49,344 bases of DNA from positions 308,793 through 358,136 of the forward strand of contig BJOX01000086.1 of the NCBI GenBank assembly GCA_009731375.1. The letters run 5' to 3'. Origin of the DNA: Paulinella micropora. Lineage: Eukaryota; Cercozoa; Imbricatea; Euglyphida. A program made the translations under genes and the position numbers. A model generated the notes under the pieces. The model did not search any database. It was not told the DNA's origin and saw only the letters and a list, made by a program, of their open reading frames with translations. Positions 1 to 9,324 of this stretch are shown piece after piece (the stretch's first letter is position 1; each line of letters opens with the position of its first letter).

Positions 1-171
1 TGTATCTCCTGCCAATTGCTGAGCCAAAAGGCCATGTGCATCCAGTCCTCCATTCCATAAGGAAAGTCTCCACACCAATCGGTGGAATAAAGGAAGTGAC
101 GGCATAGAACATTACTCTAGGAGCTTTATGCCAATCAGCCCATGGAAAGGACCGATGGCCTATGTACTCCC
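1..171 (-). other. Open frame fragment, unknown
   Basis: The minus strand is open without a stop from the (TAA)n repeat to the window edge. The translation is rich in aromatic residues and includes the stretch GHRSFPWADWHKAPRVM. A plus-strand frame is also open for about 110 nt, so the coding strand is not certain. I recognise no family. It may be the end of a gene or transposon ORF that continues outside the window. Confidence 0.25.
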
Positions 172-221
<50 letters not shown>

Positions 222-222
222 T
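172..222. repeat. (TAA)n microsatellite
   Basis: About 16 uninterrupted TAA units. The following bases up to 321 show no gene or other structure. Confidence 0.95.
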
Positions 223-321
223 ATACCCAGCAGTTAATTAATCGACTTAAGTATATTTCTAAATCTATTTAGCTTTGTAAATTGGTACACAGATCATGCG
301 TTGTTATGTTAGGCTGCCCTG

Positions 322-834
322 CAACAACTGAGGGTGGAAATGGCTCACCTGAGGGTGGAAAACTGCACATTTCTTGACGAAAAAGCTAGATGTCTTCACA
401 AAATAGCTGCGCTGCAGAAACCACAGAACGAATAAGTTACTGCACTCAGGAAGAAATATGACAAAAACGTCAAGGCACTTATGGACGAGCTGCGTACGAA
501 AACACAAAATTGTAATGCGCTTGAAAGCCATTACAAGTTGTTGGCTGGGGTAGTACAAGGCTTGCAAAACCTTCAAGACTTGCAAAAACCTAAGGCGCAA
601 TTGCGACCTAAACAACCTTCTGAATTATCACGCGGTCGGTCTACAACACTCTGTCGAGCAAGGCTGCCACCCGTGCCATCAAGTTCATGGAATGCTACTC
701 GTACTTCAGCAAAAAAAAAAAAAAAAAGGGGGGGGGGCCATACGGGTCTTTCTCTGCAAAAAACAGACAACGTCGTCATATGCGACCACAGTTGCGCCAT
801 AGTGTTAGGAGCTGGTGATGTAACCCTTGAGTAA
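322..834 (+). pseudogene. Coiled-coil protein fragment with an in-frame stop
   Basis: One reading frame runs from 322 to 834 and is broken only by TAA at 433-435. On both sides of the stop the translation has a heptad-like pattern rich in Leu, Lys, Glu and Gln (for example LRVEMAHLRVEN before it and KALMDELRTKTQNC after it). That continuity argues for one former coding sequence. After about residue 110 the coiled-coil character is lost and the frame crosses an A17-G10 homopolymer, where true coding is doubtful. There is no clear start codon or splice signal. The family is unknown; it may be an exon or retroelement remnant. Confidence 0.4.
711..737. repeat. A17-G10 homopolymer junction
   Basis: Seventeen A are followed directly by ten G. 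This is an unusual composite homopolymer and a likely site of sequencing or assembly error. Two of the three N gaps in this window also touch G/C homopolymers. Confidence 0.85.
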
Positions 835-838
835 GAGG

Positions 839-1424
839 GCGATGCAACGTTAACAGAAGCGGGTGTTGTAACGTTAGAGAGAGGGGGCGATGCTCTTGCA
901 GGGGTATCCTTAGATCCGGGTTTTCGCACTATGCCAGGAGGCGAGGCGGATGCGGAGGAAAGGGGCGATGTACCACCGGGTGTCACTCGTGCGAACTGCG
1001 CGGCCCGTTGGTCTTGCCCCGAGCTCGATGAACTCGATGAGCTCGAGCTCGAGCTCGAGCTTGAAGCCAAAGCTCCTCTAAGAGCAACTGGGGCTAACCT
1101 CGCAGGTGATACAGGTGACGGTGGACCCTGTGGGATCACGTCCGGCTCTTCTCGTGTCGGGGGTGGACCCACGACCGGAAACAACGAGACCGGTGTGCTA
1201 TTCAGTCTTTCTGACGCGGACCGAGAGCGGGTCTGTCGTGGTGGGGTAGTAGTACGCCCCGAACTACTCTCTTCTTCGTCGATCGTCTCCTCGGCCTCCT
1301 CCTTCTTTTCTTCCTTTTCCTCCTCATCGTCACTCCCATCAGTACTGGGTGATTGCCACCAAAGGGAGGAGACTAAAGGGACATTCCTTAAGGCCTTGCT
1401 GTTGGGCTTCCTCTTCGTTATCAT
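839..1424 (-). pseudogene. Ser-rich disordered ORF, remnant of a larger minus-strand coding region
   Basis: This minus-strand frame is open and encodes a low-complexity product. It has an acidic block (SDDEEEKEEKKEEAEET), a Ser/Pro/Arg-rich middle and a run of about 15 Ser from a GAGCTC-like repeat at 1021-1064. It lies downstream, in transcription order, of the gag-like frames at 1659-2260 and follows them after a frameshift. It is probably the disordered tail of the same broken protein. I see no domain. The plus-strand frame across the same bases mirrors the repeat and I do not call it. Confidence 0.35.
1021..1064. repeat. GAGCTC-type short tandem repeat
   Basis: Imperfect units of GAGCTC/GATGAA encode the poly-Ser run of the minus-strand frame. 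Confidence 0.75.
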
Positions 1425-1658
1425 CCGAAGGGAGGTCCATCAGTGTGACCATCCGAAGGGAGGTCCGGCAATAGCCAGGACCCGTCCTTGGAGGACACTG
1501 GGTCGGCTTGGCGATCTCGATCGCGTTGGCCCCAGAGAAGCATGCAGTCCTGGTTGCCAAACGCCCGCCAGACAAACTCAAAGGCGCATGGCCCTTACGT
1601 TGGTCCAGTTTCGGGCCAGACTTCGGCTTACTCTGCTGATGGGTCGCCGACGCTTGCT

Positions 1659-1931
1659 TCACCACGACTTGCAGTGTTGACTGCCCGAAGGGATGTCGCG
1701 GGGCCACTTGGTCCTCGTCTTGGCCCTCTCCTTACGAGGAGGGCGTCGGCCGGAGTCGGAGTCCGGGGCCGTCAGGATCATCTTGGGGTCCCAATCCGTC
1801 AAGGTACGTGGATTGGCTTTGAGGATAAGATACCTCAGCTCTTCCAACGTACGTGTCGGCTGGATACCTCGCTTCTTTCTTTCTTCCTGCAAAGACTCTA
1901 TATATGCTGTATCTCCATAGGGGAGACACAT
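1659..1931 (-). pseudogene. Gag-like segment 3 (frameshifted continuation)
   Basis: The frame contains YGDTAYIESLQEERKKRG and LEELRYLILKAN, a helical, charged segment, and ends in a basic tail. It begins where the frame at 1898-2170 is lost, and the two overlap by about 30 bases. This fits a single indel within one older reading frame. The helical, charged character suggests the C-terminal part of a retroelement Gag, but no zinc knuckle is visible and I recognise no family with certainty. Confidence 0.4.
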
Positions 1932-2218
1932 CGCCGGGCTACCTCATACTTATGGGCTTCCTCGGCCACTAGGCCTTCGTTCTTCAGCTGTCTGAAAAGC
2001 TTCTGCAGACGCGTGATAAAAGTAGCCAAATTTTCGTTCGATCGTCGCTTCATGTCGTTCCTGTAGCTCGGACCAAAGGATTTGGTGACATCATAGACTA
2101 TATCGACTTTCCATCGTGAGTCTACGCGATAGTCCAACCAGATCCATGGCAAAAGCTGCAGGGACTTCACATTAGGAGTCCACGAAAGAAATCCTTGCTG
2201 ACCACGCGTTGAGGAAGA
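1898..2218 (-). pseudogene. Gag-like segment 2
   Basis: The minus-strand frame includes WIWLDYRVDSRWKVDIVYDV and NENLATFITRLQKLFRQL. The aromatic and helical pattern resembles capsid regions of LTR-retroelement Gag proteins; this is inference from pattern, not a firm match. The first residues overlap the end of the frame at 2172-3200, which suggests a frameshift near 2172-2218. An internal ATG could start the frame, but the continuity with upstream sequence argues against a separate gene. Confidence 0.4.
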
Positions 2219-3270
2219 TTTCGGCCTCTGCCTGGGTCATGAAAAGAGAGAGATTGGAGAGAAAAAGCCTCAACGTGTGTCCTAATGATACCTGATCAAA
2301 CTTTAGTTTCTTTATCTCCCTCATACGACGTTGGCATCGTTCGGTAGCGGACTCCACTGGCGCAGCCATCATAAAGATGGTGCTACCACTAAAAGGCACA
2401 CCGCTACGGGTACGTGACGGCTGGGAGCTACTCGACGAGGACGGTTCACTACTAGTAGAGGCTGTGGCATTCGCCGCATTACCGCCAGACGGGTTCCCCA
2501 CCTCCGCTTCGGTCGCCGGGACAGCTGGGTCGGTTACGACCTCTTCGGCCACCGGGGTTACCGCTGTAAGGGTGGCTGCGGGATCCGTGACCGCAACGAT
2601 GGGCTCTCCGTCTTCGTCACCCTCGCCAGCCGGCGGGGGCGACTGCCTAGCTGTCGCAAAGGTCACAGCTCGTGGAAGGACAGAACGGGCAGATGACTGC
2701 TCGTCTTGGGGGGATTGGAGGAGGCTCTTACCGTCGGCCAGCTCTGCTCCTCGTTCGGGAGAGAAAGAGAACAAAGGCTGTGCCTTCAATTCTTCCTTCT
2801 CCTCGACTACCCTTCCTTCCCGTCGTCCCTCGTACGGGGAGACGAAAAGCGTGCCGCTGTTCTCATACCTGGAGTCCGGAGAGGAGGAGAATGATCCCGG
2901 GAAGCTTGGGCTCCGGCGAGAAAACCTCGGAGTCGGAACTGAGCCGTACCCTGATGCTTGTGGGGAAACTACCCCTTCAGAAGCCTGTCTCGGTCGACTA
3001 AACAGAGACCGTTGTGCTTCTGACCCGCTTGTAGGGCCCAGACTACTTCCCGTGGGACCAAAGCTTCGACCTGCAAAGGATGTAAGGGGCCCACCGGTTC
3101 GTCGCGAGCTTGGCGAGGGAAATCTCATCGGAGTGGGAACGGCCACGGGGCGTAAGGTCGAAGCTGCCGACGTCGACGATGACGATGACGATGCCGGCAA
3201 TCCAGCTGTCGCCGTGGTCGTATCGCCGTCGTCGTGGTCGTAGTCGTTGTTGCAGCTGCCGGCGGAGGGC
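2172..3270 (-). pseudogene. Low-complexity Ser/Pro-rich segment leading into gag-like region
   Basis: This is a long minus-strand frame of about 340 residues. It starts with a Ser run encoded by a CGTCAT-type repeat (about 3165-3195), continues Ser/Pro/Glu-rich and disordered, and ends in an ordered helical part (MREIKKLKFDQVSLGHTL and FMTQAEAEIFLNAW). The ordered part joins the gag-like segment 2 by a frameshift. A disordered N-terminal region before a helical capsid-like domain is common in retroelement Gag proteins. The plus-strand frame over the same interval is a shadow. Confidence 0.4.
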
Positions 3271-3284
3271 GAGATAGCCCCATG

Positions 3285-4023
3285 TTAGGGGCCACCGCCC
3301 GTGGGCACAGCTCCCGTCCCGTAGCGCAAAGAGCTGGGGACGTAATCCGGGGATAAAACCCAACCAACCTTTTTCGCAAGGTCGTTGTACCGACTAATGG
3401 CTAAGCTTAAGTCTCTCTCACCCCTAAAAGAGGTCCACTTGTGGAAAACAGAGGGGTCAAGCCAGTAATCCACCATCTGCTCAAGGGGCTGCATGGGGAT
3501 AAAAGGCTCCTCCTCAAGGTTGAGAAGGCCATCCTTAACCGCTTTCGCTAAGGAGGGGGCAAAGGTCTTTCTCTAAAGTCATGAGGACTACCTTGATGAA
3601 GTGGGCGCGTCTTATTCCATCCGTCTGGGGAGAGAGCTTCTTTGCCGAGCCGTCCTTGAGGGCCTTGCGATACGTATCCATGAATAGGACCTTGAGGGTG
3701 GTGTGCAGCGTGCGAAAAATGTTGAGACACTCTTCACGATAGTAGACTTCCTTGGAGACCAGGTCGTAATTGGGGCGTGGAAACGAGGCTGGAAGACTCA
3801 TTTCGTCACACCTGAACGTAAAAGACCCACCGTGTAGCAAAAAGGTCTGGAATTTGCAAAGGAGACATTGTGAGATGTTTGCTACTCGATGGTCTTGCCT
3901 GAGGGACTGCCCTATGTATGCAATGAAATTGAACAGACTTGAACAGACTTGAACAGAACTTGAATACATATTACAAAGTCGCCTCTCTGCGTGTGGTGAA
4001 CATGCCCAACGATCCCCATGCAC
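3285..4023 (-). pseudogene. Unknown conserved-looking coding segment, broken by a frameshift
   Basis: Two minus-strand frames join near 3540-3590. The first (about 3535-4023) includes YYREECLNIFRTLHTTLKVL and ends at a stop. The second includes EPFIPMQPLEQMVDYWLDP and DLSLAISRYNDLAKKVGWVL. Both look like ordered protein, not low-complexity sequence. The upstream frame has a stop directly before codon 4021-4023 and no obvious ATG, so the start is unknown. The segment ends at TAA 3285-3287, upstream in transcription order of the Ser-rich and gag-like frames. The copia array inserted 40 bases upstream of it. Function unknown. Confidence 0.4.
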
Positions 4024-4057
4024 TCATAGACAGGTGAACTAGCTGCCCTGTGTATGT

Positions 4058-4062
4058 GCGAT
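4058..4062. other. Left target-site duplication, GCGAT
   Basis: Five bases directly before LTR1. The five bases after LTR4 are GTGAT, so four of five match, as expected for an old 5-bp duplication made by a copia integrase. Confidence 0.6.
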
Positions 4063-4397
4063 CGTTGGTAGGACAACTACCTTTTACTTTTAGTAATTGC
4101 TTTGTGACTGGGAAGTAATTTATTCGTATAGTAGAATGACCGTATAGTTCTAGTCAATTATTGTAACGGACGTAACGGTCCATATTGGCATTCAGGATTG
4201 GACACTGACCATGGAGTAATAATTACAGTCGTGCGAACTTTATTTCAGTTTCATTATTACCTTTGAGTTAGTCAGTTCTGCTATCTACGTGCGGATTAAA
4301 AGTGTGTATTGGTATCGTGGCTTCTAACGGAGTCTCTCAGCAAACCGGCGTGTAAGGTATTAGGTGCGTGAGTGACAGGGTATTTACCTAATCAACG
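4063..4397 (+). repeat. LTR1 (5' end of the array)
   Basis: 335 bp with ends CGTTGGTAGG and CCTAATCAACG, an imperfect inverted repeat, instead of the usual TG...CA. The borders are set by the polypurine tract before LTRs 2-4 and the primer-binding site after LTRs 1-3. LTR1 differs from the other three at 4081 (C, others G), 4085 (T, others G), 4199 (T, others A) and 4236 (A, others G). ATTAAA at 4295-4300 could act as a polyadenylation signal. No clear TATA box stands out. Confidence 0.92.
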
Positions 4398-4408
4398 GTT
4401 ATGAGCCG
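4398..4408 (+). promoter_or_regulatory. Primer-binding site for a half tRNA-iMet
   Basis: GGTTATGAGCC lies directly after LTR1. Its reverse complement, GGCTCATAACC, matches the anticodon arm (anticodon CAU) of eukaryotic initiator tRNA-Met. Drosophila copia and yeast Ty5 prime from this internal part of tRNA-iMet. The first ATG of the element (4401) lies inside the site. The same site follows LTR2 (12566-12576) and LTR3 (24393-24403). Confidence 0.75.
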
Positions 4409-4625
4409 CTGGGATAGCGAATTTCGGTACAATGCACTTAGCATGAGACAGTTGCTGTCTCACACTCCGGTGTTTAGCGGAAACAAGAAAGATTTGCAAA
4501 GTTGTTACTATCAAATAGCGGAATACGCTTATGGTACTAGCACAACTCTCGGAAACATGTTTCATGATGCCTTTAAAGACCATAAGGCAGCGAAGACCAA
4601 ATATGGTACGACAGAGACAGCATGA
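4401..4625 (+). CDS. Copia Gag N-terminal segment, copy 1
   Basis: A 74-codon frame starts with ATG inside the primer-binding site and reads MSRWDSEFRYNALSMRQLL, then TPVFSGNKKDLQSCYYQIAE. The 'FSG..' followed by an aromatic helix resembles the start of copia Gag domains. Its TGA stop overlaps the ATG of the next frame as ATGA (4622-4625), a -1 shift. This could be an ancestral frameshift mutation or a stop-restart arrangement. The same arrangement is present in copies 2 and 3. I have no homologue evidence beyond pattern. Confidence 0.55.
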   Translation: MSRWDSEFRYNALSMRQLLSHTPVFSGNKKDLQSCYYQIAEYAYGTSTTLGNMFHDAFKDHKAAKTKYGTTETA

Positions 4626-5812
4626 GAAAGGCAGAGGAAATGGATGAGCCGAGAGAACCACACGAGGTGGACACACCGGAGGGATCAGATGAAGAAGATG
4701 AAACACAACCACAACAACCGAGACAGAGAGGAAGTCAGACAGCACAAGACGCGAAGGTAGCGGTAGAGAAACCAGACAACTGGAAAGATCTATCGAAGGA
4801 AGAGAAGAAGGCTTGGGAAGACAGAGCGAAAAGAAGGAAGAAAAGGGCAATAACAAGAAGCAACAAAGACATTTACATACTGAGAAAGAAGAAGTATAAA
4901 GACGAGCAACGATATCTGCATCGTTGCAGAATGTTTCAACTTCTCGTTACAACTGAATTCTTGGAAACCAAAGTGGTTCAATTCCTTCGCAGTAAAAAGG
5001 CACATTGCCCGTTTGAAAAAGTCGGCATCGTAAAAGAAAAATACGGTAATATAAGCGGTGCGGCGAGATATGTCGAGGAGAAAGCCTTTAAAGATCAGAG
5101 ACCAAGACCGACAGAAGATATGGAAGAATATCTGACCCAACATCAACTCCAGAAGCAGTGGCTTGAAGCCTTGCGAGGAGCAGATTTTGGGGAAGATGAG
5201 GCAGTGAACGGACTGTTAGAGAAGCTAGCTGAACACGAAGCATATGGAACAACATTTTTCAATTACTACTACAGACTAGCGGCAGCAAACAGACTATCAC
5301 ACGGTGAAATAATACAGTCAGCAAAGGAAATTTACGTGCTGTGGGATGCGAAGCAAAAGAGATTGAGGAAGGAGCGTAAGAAGGAGAGGGAGAGAAAGAG
5401 AGAGGGTAAGGGAGCGAATATACTGTTTGGAGAGGGAGAGGGAGGAGAGAAAGGAGAAAAGAGAGAGAAGAACAAGAAATGAACTAAGAACGGGAAGGGC
5501 AAGGGCAACAAGAGTGGGAGTGATAGTTCAGAGCAGGAGTGGTGGCTGACAGCGACATGCTATAACTGCTATCAGACTGGACACACTAAGCCACGGTTTT
5601 TGCCCCAAACAAAAGTCAAGCCCCAAACAAACTGGTCCAAGTCAGCTCACTCTGACTCCTCAAAGGGGAAGCAAAGAGACAAGAGTGGCAAATTTCGAAA
5701 GAAAGGAGCCAAAGGAGTTACTCTTATGAGGGGAGAAGTAGGAGAGGAGGGTGAGGAGGAAGGAGGAGATAAGTCTGAGGGGGAGGACAGCCAGAAGAAG
5801 AAGAGTATGTGA
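4622..5812 (+). pseudogene. Copia Gag, copy 1, with in-frame TGA and a damaged zinc knuckle
   Basis: The frame runs to 5812 with one internal stop, TGA 5480-5482. The N-terminus is acidic (PEGSDEEDE), followed by a helical capsid-like region (for example LVTTEFLETKVVQFLRSK, YLTQHQLQKQWLEALRGA) and a Lys/Arg/Glu-rich tail. After the stop the same frame encodes a CCHC-type knuckle at 5558-5599, CYNCYQTGHTKPRF. The fourth ligand, normally Cys, is Phe (TTT 5597-5599). Gag packages element RNA into virus-like particles in the cytoplasm, and the knuckle binds RNA. With both the stop and the lost Cys, this copy is probably inactive. Confidence 0.75.
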
Positions 5813-6923
5813 TAGTCAAAATGGAGGGTAGCGAAGAAGCAATTGAGGGAAACATAGAAAGTGGGGAAAGCATTATTGCTCGTGAAGCAGAGCAAGAGGG
5901 CGAGGAGGATAGTGAGCCTCCAAAGGAGCAAAGTGATAACAAACCCTCGGAACAACCCACAAGAGCCCGTGGGGGGGGGGGGGGAACTGTCGAGTGCTCC
6001 ATTGGCTCGAAACACACTCCGAGACAGACCCCACAACCCTCCACACCGCACTCTCACTAGTGCTCAACACCCTCTACAACTACTACTCCTGCCCTCACAA
6101 CCTCACAAAACACACGTGTGCAACCCTCACCATTGCAACCAAACCCTCGCAAGTGAAAGAGAAAGAGAAACGGAAAGCAAGTGAGAAACCGACACCCACA
6201 CCCCCTCAGAACTCTAGACAGGCAAAGAACGAAACACCACAACCCACTACATCCACTCCTAAGAGCCGCATCACAGGCCCAATAAGCACTCGCTGTACTG
6301 GGCTGAACGGGAAGGGAGAGCAGTGTGGAGTTAAGTTTGGACAGGGGGGGGAGTTGGGGGGAAAGGCAGGCGAGGCAGCAAAGAGGCGAGTGTATGCAGA
6401 TTTGTGCGGTTATCATGCCCGTCAAGACCCACTATTTCCAGCTATTGACCTAGCACAAGACCCTTCACGTCGCCCACGTCCTTCCCGTGATTATCCTTCA
6501 GAGAGTGAGATGATGAGCATATTGAGAGAGAGGGAGGGAAAAGGGGCGAGTGCACAGCAAATCTCGCAAAAAGATACGGCAAAACCCGTGAAGAAAAACT
6601 CGCTAAGTCCCACAAATATCGGAGAAAAAGACAAGGAAAGTGTCGAAAAACCCGGTAAGAAAGGAGTTAGTACAGATTCACGGAATGATGCTGTAATGTC
6701 AGGAAAAGTGGCACGGACCGTCGGGACCAGAGCTGGAGGAGAGACTGCATGCATTGAGACTGTGGAGCGTATAGGAGGGACGAAAGAAGGGAAGTCTTGG
6801 CCCCCATCGCTACTACCACAAGGTCAGTCTCCTTTGGATAGAGTAGGAGACAGTGTAGAGTCACAGGCAGACCAGACAAGTGACACACACACACACACAA
6901 ACACCTGTGGGGAAGAGCAGTAA
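5809..6923 (+). pseudogene. Charged Gag-Pol linker with a Cys/His motif, copy 1
   Basis: Two overlapping frames, joined by a frame change at a G14 run (5971-5984), bridge Gag and protease. The first (5809-6060) is Glu-rich. The second (to 6923) is Lys/Ser/Thr-rich and disordered, except for a segment starting RCTGLNGKGEQC and ending LCGYH. Cys codons at 6294 and 6324 and CGYH at 6405-6416 form a C-x9-C...C-x2-H pattern that could bind zinc. The frame is lost at a (CA)8 tract (6884-6899). Such a motif is not a standard copia component, so its role is unknown. Copies 2 and 3 share all of this. Confidence 0.5.
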
Positions 6924-8328
6924 AAGAGACACAGAACACGAAAAGGTAATAAGCTTTGAAGACTTTAAGAGAATAAGTGAACAGCTGAACAACCTGTGTA
7001 TTTTGGACGATGAAACGGGAGATGTTGTGATGATGACGAAGAAGGAAGGAGAGAGAGTAGCCGAGGCAGATGGACTGTTGACAGATGTGTTTTGGGCTGT
7101 AAACGAGGTATTTCTAAAGCATGTAGCAGGCACACCACTAACCACAAGAGAGACAGTCATAGAGAAACGAGCACCTAAGAATACTCAAAGTGCGAAAGCT
7201 GAGGAAAGAGCTAAGTGGGAGTATGAGTATAGACATAGCGAAGGACATCCAAGACCTGAAAAGACTGAAATAGCTAGGTTGCTATATGCACTGACGAAGG
7301 GAGCAGAACCGATAGTAGTGAAATAAGGTTTGTGTTACGACCCGGACGGCAAAGAGAACGAGTTTTACTCAGAACTGTTAGCAATAATAGACTATGGGAT
7401 ACTCGACTTAGCTAAGAATCACGACAATCAATTTGCTCTTTTTATCGTGCGATCGATGCCCAACCTTATGAAGATATGGCATGAGGTAGAAGCGAGAGGG
7501 GTTACATTGAACGCATATTTGCGTAAGTTACACTCAGGAGATGCACACAAGTTCTTCAGCCCAGAACAGGCAGCATTGAGGAAGAAGGAGTTTGACAGGA
7601 AGAGACGGGAGATAGACGGACACTCAGACATAGAGGAGGATGACGAGTTTGATCCGGAAAACCTAGAACACTCTAGAACCTCTGAGGAGATGAGGTCAGG
7701 AATTCCCATAAGCTACAGATCATACTGCGAAGCGCGAGAAGAGCTTGACTGGATGTATGAGGAGAGATTCGAGAGAGAAAGGAAGGACAGAGGCCAGAAG
7801 AAAGAGAATGAGGAGGAAGAGGAGCAAGATCACAATCTCATGGTAGACGATAGCGAAACGGTAGGACGCAAGAAAAAGATGATAGTGCAAGACAGCGGAT
7901 CGTCAAGGGATATAGCATGTACACCACACATCTTACACAACGTCTGAGAGATTGAACCCGTTAGCTTATTAGTCACCGGAAACGGAGAGAGTGTGGTGCG
8001 AAACATGGGGGAAGCGCGGTCGACAAGAATAGATGGATCAGGAAAGCCAGTTTTGGTAAAGAAAGATATGTTGTTAGACGAAAGGGTGCCAGTCAACATT
8101 ATGTCCACTGGAAACATGGACCACAATCACCACAGATCTATCATTCACCAGAATGGGCAACTACTAATCCTAAAACACCCCATAAGGATTAAAGAGAGTG
8201 ACGTGATCGTGAGGGGGAGACTTACGCCTGGCATGCTCTATCGCTGGGACAATGAAAAGGACAAACCCCTCAACATAAACGAACGTTACAACCCCAAAGT
8301 GAAAGAGAGGAAGAAGAAGACGGGGTAG
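6880..8328 (+). pseudogene. Copia protease region, copy 1
   Basis: One frame runs from the (CA)n tract to 8328 with internal stops TAA 7324-7326 and TGA 7945-7947, ending at TAG 8326-8328. The first two thirds are charged and helical and I do not recognise them. At 7891 the codons read DSGSSRDIAC, the catalytic D-S/T-G motif of the aspartic protease, followed by a beta-rich stretch (VSLLVTGNGESVV) that matches the copia protease pattern. The enzyme would cleave the Gag-Pol polyprotein. The stop falls inside the protease domain. No ATG supports separate start sites; the apparent pieces are one interrupted frame. Confidence 0.7.
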
Positions 8329-8421
8329 ACGGGGCGGGAATTCCCAAAAAGAGAGAGAGAGTGAGAGTAAGCAAGCGAGAGTAAGTGAGAACGAAGAAAC
8401 CAGAGACAGCGTTTATATGCT
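8329..8421 (+). other. GA-rich, stop-filled joint between protease and integrase
   Basis: The protease frame and the integrase frame are in the same phase, but between 8326 and 8398 that phase contains TAG, TGA, TAA and TGA. Another phase is open through the GAGAGA stretch, so two compensating indels around 8330-8410 would explain the joint. Confidence 0.5.
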
Positions 8422-9324
8422 ATGTATCCTGAGAAAGGTAAGAAGGGTAAACCGATTGACATTTACGTCATACATCAGTGTAGTGGTCATAAAGCATTAC
8501 CAAAGACCTATGCATTAGGCAAGGCAATGGGTAGAAAAGTGACTGGAAGCGACGATAGAGTTAGATTTTGCGAAGCCTGTATGATGGGGAAAGCTAAAGT
8601 GTTACCCCGATTTAAGGTTAATAGAATTAGGAGAGCGAGTTACCCTTGTGAGATTTTGCACATAGATACTTCCGGACCTTGGGCGGTAATGTCAATTCAC
8701 GGAAAGTACTATAAATTTTGCGTTACAGACGATTACTCGGGGTACATCGAAGATTATTATTTACGTTACAAGAACGAGTTTGTAGATTGTTTGAAGCAAG
8801 CGGTAGCGTGGTTTGAGAGGCAAACGGAAGAAAGTGAGACAGATCACTTGCGACAACGAGTTCGATGTCCAAACTGAGATTATAGAGTGGTGGAAACCCC
8901 TACAATTCATTTGGAAGACTAGTGCTCCAGGTGATAAAGATGGCAATCCCATAGCTGAGAAAGTCAACGACATCACAGCCGGACCAGCCCGGGCCATGCG
9001 ATATGAGGCTAACTTACCACCCAATTTTGGGCGGAAATGGAACACACAGCCACAACTTTGCACAACATTCTACCAGCCACGACAGGGCCTAGAAAGGGAA
9101 CCTCACCTTTTGAGCAATATCTGGGCTACAAGCCAGCTATCCGACAACTTAAACCTATAGGATGTTTAGGTGTAATGTACATAGGAAAGCAGGTAGGCAA
9201 AGGCAACTATAGGGGAAAGCGTGTGATGTTACTTGGATATGATGTATTCAAGGAACTATACCGAGTTTGGGATGGTCGAAAATCATCACAAATGTGCGTA
9301 ATGTACGCTTTAACCACAATGTAG
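8422..9324 (+). pseudogene. Copia integrase, copy 1, with two frameshifts
   Basis: The zinc-binding HHCC motif appears as HQCSGH...CEACMMGKAK (8475-8595). The catalytic core follows: first Asp in LHIDTSGPW, then VTDDYSGYI; second Asp in ITCDNEFD; Glu in NPIAEKVND, 34 residues after the second Asp (DD35E-like). The C-terminal part has FEQYLGYKPAIRQLKPIGCL and LGYDVFKELYRVWD, typical of the copia GKXXY/C-terminal region. The frame changes near 8825-8850, again near 9040-9160, and leaves for the RT frame near 9267-9324. The enzyme would insert element cDNA into the chromosome. The breaks make this copy non-functional unless frameshifting is programmed. Confidence 0.85.

Noticed and set aside
931-1680. 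Plus-strand 249-codon frame with Glu/Leu repeats
   Set aside because: It mirrors the GAGCTC repeat of the minus-strand Ser-rich frame and has no independent support.
4401-4856. Minus-strand 154-codon frame opposite Gag (repeated in each copy)
   Set aside because: It is the antisense shadow of the purine-rich Gag sequence, rich in Leu, Pro and Ser without a domain.
7330-7947. Separate genes starting at 7330, 7993 or 10650
   Set aside because: They are in the same frame as the preceding segments and are separated only by single stop codons; 7330 begins at TTG. They are parts of one interrupted Pol frame.
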